In this document: positions 48,020 through 55,742 of the stretch, one piece after another
How positions within the stretch are numbered: position 1 is the first letter of the stretch
Layout of the letters: the number at the start of each line of letters is the position of its first letter
Assembly (NCBI RefSeq): GCF_021227995.1
Contig: NZ_CP089301.1
Location: 3,968,001-4,032,000, forward strand
Source: Novosphingobium kaempferiae
GTDB taxonomy: Bacteria > Pseudomonadota > Alphaproteobacteria > Sphingomonadales > Sphingomonadaceae
DNA: 64,000 nt
Direction of reading: 5' to 3'
Notes under the pieces: generated by a model
What the model was told of the DNA's origin: nothing
The model's database searches: none
Seen by the model: only the letters and a program-made list of their open reading frames with translations
Program-made: the position numbers and the translations under genes

Positions 48020-50628
48020 TGCGCGAGGCGGTCCGCACGACCTGCGCCTATTGCGGCGTCGGCTGCGGCATCTCCGCTACGCCGACCGGCGAGCGCGAGG
48101 TGACGATCCGGGGCGACGCAGCGCACCCGGCAAACGCGGGCCGCCTCTGCTCCAAGGGCACGCATCTGGGCGAGACGGTGGGCCTTGCCGGCCGCCTGCT
48201 CCACCCGATGATCGGGGACCGGCGGGCAAGCTGGGACAAGGCGCTGGACCTCGTGGCGAAGCGCTTTCGCGACACCATCGCCAAGTATGGGCCGGACAGC
48301 GTGGCATTTTACGTCTCGGGACAGTTGCTGACCGAAGACTATTACGTCGCCAACAAGCTGATGAAGGGCTTCATCGGCTCGGCCAACATCGACACCAATT
48401 CGCGCCTGTGCATGTCGAGCGCGGTGGCGGGCCACAACCGCGCCTTCGGCGAGGACATAGTGCCCGCGAGCTACGAGGATCTGGAGAAGGCGGATCTCAT
48501 CGTCCTCGTCGGCTCCAACACCGCTTGGTGCCACCCGATCGTCTACCAGCGCATCCAGGCGGCGCGGGCCGAACGTGGTACGAAGCTGATCGTCATCGAC
48601 CCGCGCCGCACCGAGACTTGCGAAGGCGCGGACCTGCACCTCCCCCTGCGCCCCGGCAGCGACGTGGCGCTGATGAACGGCCTCCTTGCGTGGCTGGCCG
48701 AGCAGGGCATGGTCGACAAGGCGTTCATGGAAAGCCACGTCGAAGTGCCGGAAGGGTTCTGGAAGCATCTCGCCGCCGGGCGTGACCTGTGGACCACGGC
48801 GAAGACTTGCGACCTCGATCCCGCGCTGCTGCTCAGGTTCTATGAGATGTTCGCCGCGAACCCGCGCACGGTTACGATGTTCAGCCAGGGCATCAACCAG
48901 TCGATCCGGGGCACCGATCAGGTCAACGCGATCATCAACGTCCACCTCGCCACCGGGCGGATCGGCCAGCCCGGCGCGGCGCCGTTCTCGATCACCGGCC
49001 AGCCCAATGCGATGGGCGGGCGCGAAGTGGGCGGCCTTGCCTCGACGCTGGCGGCGCACATGGACTTTGCGCCGGAAAACGTCGCGCGTGTCGGTCGGTT
49101 CTGGGCGGCGCCGTCGATGGCGGCGAAGCCGGGGCTCAAGGCGGTGGACCTGTTCCGCGCCATGGGGGAAGGGAGGATCAAGGCGCTGTGGGTCATGGCG
49201 ACGAACCCTGCCGTCTCGCTGCCCGATGCCGGAAACGTGCGTACGGCGCTGGAGAAGTGCCCGTTCGTCGTGGTCTCCGACGTCATCGCGAACACCGATA
49301 CCACCGCCTACGCCGATGTCCGCCTCCCCGCCGCCGCGTGGGGGGAGAAGGACGGCACCGTCACCAATTCCGAACGCACGATCAGCCGCCAGCGCCCCTT
49401 CATGGCGCGGCCGGGAGAAGCGAAGCCCGACTGGTGGATCGTCAAGGAAGTGGGGCGGCGGATGGGCTGGAAGAGCGCCTTCGCCTACGACACCCCCGCT
49501 GACATCTGGCGCGAACATGCCCGCCTTACGGCCTACCAGAACGACGGCGCGCGCGTGCTGAACCTCGCTGCCCAGGCCGTCATCGGCAACGCCGCTTACG
49601 ATGCGCTGGAGCCGTTTCGCTGGGGCGGCACGCCGTTCGCCGACGGTCGCTTTCCGACGCCGAGCGGGCGTGCGCGAATGGTCAGGGTCGTGCAGATGGA
49701 ACTGCAGGCACCGCTGGCCGACTGGCCGCTGACGCTCAACACCGGGCGCTACCGCGATCAGTGGCACACGATGACCCGCACCGGCCTCGCCCCCAAGCTG
49801 GCGCGCCATCGCGAGGAACCGCTGGTCGAGGTTCATCCCGCCGATGCGGCCACTCTGGGCCTGAAGGATGGCGATCTCGCCCGCGTCTCCACGCCGCAGG
49901 GCCACAGCACCTTCCGCGTCGCGCTCAGCGAGGGCCAGCGCCGGGGAGAGATCTTCACGCCGATCCACTGGACCGACCAGACCTCCACCGGAGGCCGCAC
50001 CGGCCTGCTCCCGCGCCCGCTGGTCGATCCGCATTCCGGCCAGCCCGGCTTCAAGTCCACCCCCGCCGCGCTCGCGAAGGTGGAGACGGAATGGAAGGGC
50101 TTCCTCATCCTGCGCGGAGATGAGCCTGCCCGCGTCCCATGCATGTGGGCGACGCGCGTGGCGGTGCCGGGTGGTGCGCTCTACGAGATCGCGGGCAACG
50201 GCGATGCCGCGCGCATCGAAGCCTGCCTGCCGAACGGCGAGCGCGTCGAAGCCATAGACCTGACGCGCGGCACCCGCCGCATCGCGGTCATCGTCGATGG
50301 CAGACTGGCGGGCGTCCTCTTCGTCACCCACACCGGCCTGCTGCCCTCGCGCGACTGGCTCATCGGGCAGCTTGCTGTCGAGGGCGTGGGCGCCACCGTC
50401 CTAGCCGCGCGCGGTCCCGGCAGCCAGCCCGACAAAGGCGCGACCATCTGCGTCTGCTTCGACATCGGCCTCAACCAGATCGTCGCCGCCATCCGCGAGC
50501 AGGCGCTGGTCGACGTTCCCGCCATCGGCAAGGCGCTGGGCGCGGGCACCAACTGCGGATCGTGCCGCCCCGCGCTTGCCAACATCCTCGTCCAAACCTC
50601 TCAGGAGATCGTCCATGCAGCAGAATGA
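48019..50628 (+). CDS. nasA: Assimilatory nitrate reductase, molybdenum catalytic subunit
   Basis: 869 residues. N-terminal [4Fe-4S] site Cys9/Cys12/Cys16/Cys44 (TCAYCGVGCGI...GRLCSKG), molybdenum ligand Cys131 in TNSRLCMSSAVAGH, then the MGD-binding domains, and a C-terminal BFD-like [2Fe-2S] domain (ICVCFDIGLNQIVAAI ... TNCGSCRPAL). Reduces nitrate to nitrite in the cytoplasm; no Tat signal. No separate NasC-type flavoprotein is encoded here, so the electron donor is another protein or a ferredoxin. Overlaps nirD by one base. Confidence 0.95.
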   Translation: MREAVRTTCAYCGVGCGISATPTGEREVTIRGDAAHPANAGRLCSKGTHLGETVGLAGRLLHPMIGDRRASWDKALDLVAKRFRDTIAKYGPDSVAFYVSGQLLTEDYYVANKLMKGFIGSANIDTNSRLCMSSAVAGHNRAFGEDIVPASYEDLEKADLIVLVGSNTAWCHPIVYQRIQAARAERGTKLIVIDPRRTETCEGADLHLPLRPGSDVALMNGLLAWLAEQGMVDKAFMESHVEVPEGFWKHLAAGRDLWTTAKTCDLDPALLLRFYEMFAANPRTVTMFSQGINQSIRGTDQVNAIINVHLATGRIGQPGAAPFSITGQPNAMGGREVGGLASTLAAHMDFAPENVARVGRFWAAPSMAAKPGLKAVDLFRAMGEGRIKALWVMATNPAVSLPDAGNVRTALEKCPFVVVSDVIANTDTTAYADVRLPAAAWGEKDGTVTNSERTISRQRPFMARPGEAKPDWWIVKEVGRRMGWKSAFAYDTPADIWREHARLTAYQNDGARVLNLAAQAVIGNAAYDALEPFRWGGTPFADGRFPTPSGRARMVRVVQMELQAPLADWPLTLNTGRYRDQWHTMTRTGLAPKLARHREEPLVEVHPADAATLGLKDGDLARVSTPQGHSTFRVALSEGQRRGEIFTPIHWTDQTSTGGRTGLLPRPLVDPHSGQPGFKSTPAALAKVETEWKGFLILRGDEPARVPCMWATRVAVPGGALYEIAGNGDAARIEACLPNGERVEAIDLTRGTRRIAVIVDGRLAGVLFVTHTGLLPSRDWLIGQLAVEGVGATVLAARGPGSQPDKGATICVCFDIGLNQIVAAIREQALVDVPAIGKALGAGTNCGSCRPALANILVQTSQEIVHAAE

Positions 50629-51403
50629 TCTGATCGCGCCCGGAGAAGTCTGGCTGGTCGGTGCGGGGCCGGGCGATCCCGACCTGCTGACCCGCAAGGC
50701 GGAAAAGCTGATCGCGGCGGCGGAAGTGATCTTCTACGACGCGCTCGTCGGTCCCGGCGTACTCGACCTGATCCCGGCTGAAACGGAGAAGGTCTGCGTC
50801 GGTAAGCGCTCCGGTCGCCACTCGAAGGACCAGCGCACGATCGACGAACTGCTCGTCGCCGCCGCGCTGGCAGGCAGGCGGGTGGTGCGCCTCAAGGGCG
50901 GCGATCCCGCGATGTTCGCCCGCGCGACCGAGGAAATGACCGCGCTGCGTGCCGTTGGCGCTGCCGTGAAGGTATGTCCCGGCATCACCGCCGCCAGTGC
51001 GGTCGCAGCGTCGGCGGGGCTGTCCCTCTCGTTGCGGGGAACGGCGCGCCGGGTGCAGTTCATCACCGCGCACAGCCGTAACGGGCAGGCGCTCGATCTC
51101 GACTGGAAGGCGCTGGCCGATCCGGCCTGCACGCTCGCCGTCTACATGGGCCGGGACGCCGCGCCGGAACTCAGCGCGGCGCTGATCGCGGCGGGCCTGC
51201 CGGGATCGACGCCGGTGCTGATCGCCTGCGACGCATCGCTGCCGCAGGAACAGCGGCTGCGTACCCGGCTCGATCTGTTGCCGCTGGTGGTGCAGGCCTT
51301 TGCACAGGATCGTCCCACGCTGATGCTTATCGGTGAGGCAGTCGCGCAGACGGATGCTATCGTACCTGCCCGCGCCTTCGCCGAAGGCTTCGCCGCAGGA
51401 TAA
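50615..51403 (+). CDS. cobA: Uroporphyrinogen-III C-methyltransferase (SUMT)
   Basis: 262 residues. Uses two SAM to make precorrin-2 from uroporphyrinogen III, the first step to siroheme, the cofactor of NirB. Motifs: GEVWLVGAGPGDPDLLTRKA, VVRLKGGDPAMFARATEE, VCPGITAASAVAASAG. It lacks the N-terminal dehydrogenase/chelatase half found in CysG, so those steps need another protein. AGGAG precedes the ATG, which lies within the last codons of nasA. Confidence 0.93.
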   Translation: MQQNDLIAPGEVWLVGAGPGDPDLLTRKAEKLIAAAEVIFYDALVGPGVLDLIPAETEKVCVGKRSGRHSKDQRTIDELLVAAALAGRRVVRLKGGDPAMFARATEEMTALRAVGAAVKVCPGITAASAVAASAGLSLSLRGTARRVQFITAHSRNGQALDLDWKALADPACTLAVYMGRDAAPELSAALIAAGLPGSTPVLIACDASLPQEQRLRTRLDLLPLVVQAFAQDRPTLMLIGEAVAQTDAIVPARAFAEGFAAG

Positions 51404-51409
51404 CGAGAC

Positions 51410-52633
51410 ATGGCCACGGCTCCCGAAATTCCCTGCCAGGCGACGATCGGTTTCGATGCCGCGCAGGCGGTCGTGCGGGAGAACGCCCTGCCGCTGGGTA
51501 TCGAGAGTGTGCCGCTTGCGAAGGCGGGACGGCGCGTTCTGGCGCAGCCAGTGGTCGCTCGGATCGATTCTCCCCGGCGGGACAGCGCGGCGATGGACGG
51601 CTATGCCGTATGCTCCGCCGACCTGACCGGCGAGGTCGTTCGGCTGAAGCTGGTCGGAGAAAGCACGGCCGGCGGATCGGCGCCGCAGCCGCTCGAACCC
51701 GGCACCGCGCTCAGGATCTCGACCGGCGCGCCGATGCCCCCCGGCGCCGACCGGGTCGTGATGCGCGAACTTACCCGGACCGAAGGCGACGAGGTCATCG
51801 TCCCCGGTACAACCGGCAAGCGCCACGTACGCGCTCGTGCATCGGACTTCGCAAGGGATGATATCCTGCTGCCGGCAGGAACACGCGTGGATGCAAGGAC
51901 GATGGTCGTCGCCGCCGCCGCCGATCTGGATCGCGTCGGCGTCTGGCGGCAGCCCAGGGTCCATGTCCTGTCGAACGGTGACGAACTGGCACCGCCGGGG
52001 CACGCCGCGCCGAATGCGCATTCGGTGCCTGACAGCCTGAGTGAAGGGCTTGCCCTGCTGGCGCGGCAGTGGGGAGCCAAGCCGGTCGGAGCGTCGCGAT
52101 CGAAGGATCGGGTGGAGGGTCTGCGCGCCATGGCGCAGGCCGCGCTGGAGGACGCGGACATCCTGCTGGTTGTCGGCGGGGCTTCGCACGGCCATCGCGA
52201 CATGGCGCGCGCGGCACTGATGCCGCTGGGGCTGCGTCTGCTGTTTTCGGGCGTCGCCATCAAGCCGGGCAAGCCGCTGTGGTATGGCAGGATCGGCGGT
52301 GCGCATGTGCTCGGCCTGCCGGGGAACCCCACCGCCGCATTGACGACCGCACGGTTGTTCCTCGCCCCGCTGATCTGCGCACTTTCGGGAGCAGGCTTCG
52401 ACCACGCGCTGCGCTGGACCAAGCGTCGCTTGCTCCATGATGCGCCGGGTGGAACCGAGCGCGATCAATTTCTCTGTGCGATTTCGGATGATGCGGAAAG
52501 CGGCGTCAGCATCATCGAGCGTCAGCAGGCATCCGCCCAGATGATGCTCGCCCAGGCAGATCTCCTTGTGGAACGGCGTGCCGGGGCTTATCCGGCGACG
52601 GCCGGGGACATGCTGCGATGTTTGCGGTTCTGA
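51410..52633 (+). CDS. moeA: Molybdopterin molybdenumtransferase MoeA
   Basis: 407 residues. Inserts molybdate into adenylated molybdopterin to finish the molybdenum cofactor. Family motifs: SPRRDSAAMDGYAV near residues 54-67, RISTGAPMPPGADRVVM, LLVVGGASHGHRDMARAAL and LGLPGNPTAALTTARLF. In MoeA the usual text is GGVS(V/M)G; here GGASHG. Six bases after cobA, so it supplies the cofactor for NasA on the same transcript. Last gene of the nitrate operon. Confidence 0.92.
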   Translation: MATAPEIPCQATIGFDAAQAVVRENALPLGIESVPLAKAGRRVLAQPVVARIDSPRRDSAAMDGYAVCSADLTGEVVRLKLVGESTAGGSAPQPLEPGTALRISTGAPMPPGADRVVMRELTRTEGDEVIVPGTTGKRHVRARASDFARDDILLPAGTRVDARTMVVAAAADLDRVGVWRQPRVHVLSNGDELAPPGHAAPNAHSVPDSLSEGLALLARQWGAKPVGASRSKDRVEGLRAMAQAALEDADILLVVGGASHGHRDMARAALMPLGLRLLFSGVAIKPGKPLWYGRIGGAHVLGLPGNPTAALTTARLFLAPLICALSGAGFDHALRWTKRRLLHDAPGGTERDQFLCAISDDAESGVSIIERQQASAQMMLAQADLLVERRAGAYPATAGDMLRCLRF

Positions 52634-52998
52634 CGTGATGTGATTAAGCGGAAAGCGCCAAACGTCGTCATGCGGTGGATGCTGTTTCAGTCAGCGACTT
52701 CGGCGGGTATCGTGAAGACGACGTGGAAGAAGCCGATCGCCAGAAGGTCCGCTTCGCGCCCTTTGTAGCCGGACAGCAGCTCTGTTCCGTTGCTCTGAAG
52801 CGGTCATTCGTTACGGTTAGACCGCCCCTTCTGATGAGGGAAAAGCCGCCCGACGCGAAGCCCTGTGTTCAGGAACAGATTGCATGGGCAATTGCCTCAA
52901 GGGCGACACCTTTCGCCTGATTGCTTTTCGCGGCCTTCGCGCCGCTAATTTTTCCAAACTTTCCGTCGTTGTCACACCTCTATTTGGGGAGGCTTGTC
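52634..52998. other. Gap of 365 bases without a convincing gene
   Basis: Between moeA and a decayed gene. A reading frame of 81 codons at 52675-52920 has no recognisable motif, no clear ribosome site and atypical composition (mixed GC). Likely degraded accessory DNA. No terminator with a T-tract is obvious for the nitrate operon. Confidence 0.5.
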
Positions 52999-53476
52999 AT
53001 GCGTGATGACATGTTCAAGGTGATTGTCGAACGCCCCCGTTGGGGCGCGAGCCACGCCGCTTCTCCCAAATTGAAAAGGATCCCTCAGACCGACGCACGC
53101 CATATCGGGCTCAAGCGCCATGCCGGCATCGGTGCGCCCTACACCAAGTCGTTGAATGAGAACCTCGCCCCCTTGATTCGCTACCTGCGGCGCCAGCGCG
53201 GCCGCCGTCTTCAGCGAGATCTGCGCCAAGCTCGACACGGGCAGCACGGTCAAGATGCACGTGCGCCAACATATCGATGATTTCGTGCTGACGCGCATTT
53301 CTATCGGGCGTTATGGCGAGTGGATGTTCGAAGGCCAAGTGCTCGGGCGCCGAGGCCAGTGGCTCCGGCGTCGTGAGCTGTTCGTCGATCCGCGCGACGG
53401 GATTCTCAAGCACATAACCGTGCTTGAGGCAATGCTGGCCTCCGGAACCTTCAATGACCGGGGAGGCGCACAATGA
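52999..53476 (+). pseudogene. Frameshifted conserved hypothetical gene (MRDDMFKVIVERPR family)
   Basis: GGGGAGG precedes an ATG opening MRDDMFKVIVERPRWG, and the frame runs through HIGLKRHAGIGAPYTKSLNE and LAPLIRYLRRQRGR (to about 53205). Family-like sequence then resumes in another frame from 53207: VFSEICAKLDTGSTVKMHV, then RQHIDDFVLTRISIG and ELFVDPRDGILK, to 53476. The join lacks about four residues that relatives have between RGR and VFSE (a PWDK-like piece), as a loss of about 11 bases would give. The family is a conserved protein of unknown function, recalled from memory. Confidence 0.65.
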
Positions 53477-53619
53477 CTTCGATCTCCCTGATCGCTGACG
53501 ATCCGTCGCGGTTCGATCCGCTGTCATTCGACCAACTCGAGGCGACGGCAGCTTACGAGGGCATACGAAGATTGAAAGCGCGGTCAGATACCTCGGCGTC
53601 GATGTGGAAGACGCCTTGA
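53473..53619 (+). pseudogene. Short open frame joined to a recombinase tail
   Basis: 48 codons starting MTSISLIADDPSRFDPLSFD, overlapping the previous stop by ATGA. I do not recognise the first 30 residues. The last part is out of frame with a recombinase C-terminus that occupies the same bases (53553-53645), so this reads as the result of a deletion or recombination junction. Confidence 0.4.
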
Positions 53620-53645
53620 CTTTGGCAGAGGGCACCGAGATCTGA
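53553..53645 (+). pseudogene. C-terminal fragment of a tyrosine recombinase
   Basis: A different frame from the overlapping short ORF reads LRGHTKIESAVRYLGV and then DVEDALTLAEGTEI before a stop. GHTKIESAVRYLG is the typical end of phage/plasmid-type tyrosine recombinases, in which the Tyr of VRYLG is the DNA nucleophile. Nothing of the rest of a recombinase is visible upstream. Remnant only. Confidence 0.6.
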
Positions 53646-53941
53646 AGCTATCTGGCTCCCCGCGGCGGCGGGGAGCCAGAACCAATTAATGTCGGCTATG
53701 CGCGGCCCTTTGGCGAATGATGGACAGAAATCCCGTCAGTCCGCTCCTGAGAAGTCAAAATCAGAGGCTGAGTGACCGGCAAGGGTCGATGGCTGGAACG
53801 CTTCTGACGAGAATTTGACATCGGTTGGATCGCCCGCTTTTCGTGTAGGTCTGTGATACTTGGACATCGGGTCGCTAGCTGGGACAGACGAACGTCAAAT
53901 GTCCACAGCAGAACGGCGCAGGCTGATTGTGGGAGAAGGCG
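53646..53941. other. Non-coding 296 bases with one perfect hairpin
   Basis: A 13-base perfect inverted repeat at 53651-53663/53668-53680 (TCTGGCTCCCCGC/GCGGGGAGCCAGA) follows the recombinase fragment. No T-run follows. No gene is visible in the rest. Confidence 0.55.
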
Positions 53942-54358
53942 ATGAGGAATTTGGCGGCCACAATAGCCGGTGCGTACCTGGTTGCTGCTGCAATGTCAGG
54001 TTGCAGCCCCGATTCTCGGGAGCCCAAGTCAATGCCCACCACCTATGGCATCGAAAAGGCAGACCTCGCCGCCGCCGAGCCCCAAGACTTTTGCCGCAGC
54101 CGTCACCCCACCTTCCTGCGCGATCTGCTGCTGCAGATAAGCAACGGCCTGCCGCCCGGGAGCAAGGGCTTCGATTTCAGAAATCTAAAGGTAGAAAGGC
54201 AGAAGCCCGGCGGAGAATGGGTAGCTATCGTCAGGTTCCGCATAGCGGTCCCCGGAGAATCCGCTCAATCCATGCGTGCAATTGCCTCTTTCGATCCGGA
54301 AAACTGCAAGACCGGGGAGTGGTCGGTTCATCGAGGAGAAGAGGAGGGCAGTCATTAG
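53942..54358 (+). CDS. Small putative lipoprotein of unknown function
   Basis: 138 residues. MRNLAATIAGAYLVAAAMSG is followed by Cys, giving a lipobox-like AMSGC, so the mature protein would be a lipid-anchored, 118-residue domain with cysteines in QDFCRSRHP and ENCKTGEW. GGGAGAAGG lies just upstream of the ATG. I recognise no domain. Codon usage is acceptable for the genome, but the flanking DNA is degraded accessory sequence, so it may be a survivor of a lost element. Confidence 0.6.
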   Translation: MRNLAATIAGAYLVAAAMSGCSPDSREPKSMPTTYGIEKADLAAAEPQDFCRSRHPTFLRDLLLQISNGLPPGSKGFDFRNLKVERQKPGGEWVAIVRFRIAVPGESAQSMRAIASFDPENCKTGEWSVHRGEEEGSH

Positions 54359-54691
54359 GTAAGTTCTGAGTGTGTTAGGCTTCTTCTTCCGTATGCGGGA
54401 AGAAAAGGCAGTCGGTTTGCTGTTGGACTATGGAAATCGGCAGCTGAACCACTGGATCGCGTCCACCGGCGGGTGGATCGATTGTCGAAAGCGCGCGAAA
54501 ATTTCGCTCACGCCTGTGCTGAATCCGCCAGCGTGCGATACATCAAGCTGTTCGCAGAACGAAGGTCGCCAAGACGTCGCTACGCTGCTATCGCCTTTCG
54601 TCCCAGATCCTGAAACGGGTTCTGCGGCCTTGCGTGCTACGTTCACTCGCGAGGACAGGTTTCTTCGAGCGTAGCGTAAGGTACTAAGAAA
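54359..54691. other. 333-base leader region of the cold-shock gene
   Basis: No gene is convincing here (a 100-codon frame at 54372-54674 lacks family features). Cold-shock genes often have long structured 5' leaders, so part of this may be untranslated mRNA of the gene at 54692. I can see no specific thermosensor structure by eye. Confidence 0.4.
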
Positions 54692-55387
54692 ATGACATTC
54701 GACAGGGGAAATCGCGGCTACGGTCGTGACCGGTTCGGCGGTGGTGATGATCGCTGGGGCGGCGGCAACGACCGTTTTGGCGGTGGTGACCGGTTCGGCG
54801 GTGGCGGTGATCGATTCGGCGGCGGCCAGCGTGGCGGCTTCGGTGGATCGCGCGGCGGTGGTTTCGGCGGTGGCGGCGGTTCGCGCGGCGGCCCGGGCCA
54901 GGTCGTCGGTCAGGGCCGTGGCACGGTCAAGTTCTTCAACCCCGACAAGGGTTTCGGCTTCATCCAGCTTGAAGGTGGCGGCGACGACGCCTTCGTGCAC
55001 ATCAGCGCCGTGCAGTCCGCGGGCCTCGAAACGCTGGCGGAAGGTCAGCAGCTGGAATTCCAGCTGGTCGAGCGCAACGGCAAGGTTTCCGCGTCCGAGC
55101 TGACCATCGTTGGCGAGGTCATCGTGGCCGAACGCCGCGAGCGCGCCCCGGCTCCCGCCCAGCGTCAGTCGACTGGCGAGAAGGCTACCGGCACGGTCAA
55201 GTTCTTCAACGGCACCAAGGGCTTCGGCTTCATCGTGCGTGATGACGGCCAGCCTGATGCGTTCGTGCACATCAGCGCCGTCGAGCGCTCCGGTCTGCAT
55301 GGCCTCTCGGAAGGCGATCAGCTCGAATTCGAGATCGAGATCGATCGCCGCGGCAAGGCGTCGGCCGTGAATCTGGTCCAGCGCTGA
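54692..55387 (+). CDS. Double cold-shock-domain protein with Gly/Arg-rich N-terminus
   Basis: 231 residues. Residues 1-75 are low-complexity repeats of DRFGGG and RGG type. Two cold-shock domains follow: about 76-135 (GTVKFFNPDKGFGFIQ, DDAFVHISAV) and about 166-230 (GTVKFFNGTKGFGFIVRDD, DAFVHISAV), each with both RNP motifs KGFGFI and VFVH-like FVHIS. Alphaproteobacteria commonly have double-domain CSPs; the RGG-like front end is an added nucleic-acid-binding or phase-separating part, resembling glycine-rich RNA-binding proteins. Expected to bind RNA or single-stranded DNA. Confidence 0.92.
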   Translation: MTFDRGNRGYGRDRFGGGDDRWGGGNDRFGGGDRFGGGGDRFGGGQRGGFGGSRGGGFGGGGGSRGGPGQVVGQGRGTVKFFNPDKGFGFIQLEGGGDDAFVHISAVQSAGLETLAEGQQLEFQLVERNGKVSASELTIVGEVIVAERRERAPAPAQRQSTGEKATGTVKFFNGTKGFGFIVRDDGQPDAFVHISAVERSGLHGLSEGDQLEFEIEIDRRGKASAVNLVQR

Positions 55388-55742
55388 CGAATCCGGCCAT
55401 GGCTGCCGCCGGCGGCCATGGCCTTATATCCGGCCTGCATCGATCGTATCGCGATCAAGGTGCGCCTTATGTCGAAGGCCCGGCTAAAGCCGCTTTCGAC
55501 ATACTGCCTGCTGGAACAAGGACGTGCAGTCCTCATTCGAACGCGCAGCATGCCCTGCCGTGGGTGAACCAGATTGCTTCTGGAATTTATGCCGGGCCAC
55601 ATTACCTGAACCCCAGACCAGGGGTGGTTCATTCCTGCAAGGCTGCTCCCCAGTGGCCCTGTCAGCCTGATGATCTAAAAACCTAGCCGTTTCATGACGA
55701 AATTATCGTTATGAAACGGCCAATAACACGACAACGGATTGC
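55388..55742. other. 355-base gap before rpoD
   Basis: No convincing gene. GGCTGCCGCCGGCGGCC just after the cold-shock stop forms a small GC stem. The end of the region carries the strong hairpin listed separately. It must include an rpoD promoter; none is clear by eye. Confidence 0.5.
55686..55720 (+). promoter_or_regulatory. Near-perfect hairpin 22 bases upstream of rpoD
   Basis: GCCGTTTCAT (55686-55695) pairs with ATGAAACGGC (55711-55720), and inside it ACGA pairs with TCGT around AATTA. The stem is about 14 base pairs. No T run follows, and it ends just before the rpoD translation start region, so it may influence rpoD mRNA stability or translation, or be an operator. Confidence 0.55.

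Noticed and set aside
52675..52920. 81-codon frame after moeA
   Set aside because: No ribosome site, no recognisable domain, low support from composition. Treated as decayed DNA.
54372..54674. 100-codon frame in front of the cold-shock gene
   Set aside because: No features; more likely part of a long untranslated leader.
39840..54690. Idea that 40-54 kb is one intact island with attL at tRNA-Ser
   Set aside because: I looked for a second copy of the tRNA 3' end (GGGTTCGAATCCC...) near 53-54.7 kb and did not see one, and the two recombinase scraps look like different families. Left as a question, not a feature.
55399..55686. 95-codon frame between the cold-shock gene and rpoD
   Set aside because: No motif, odd composition, and it runs into the hairpin before rpoD.
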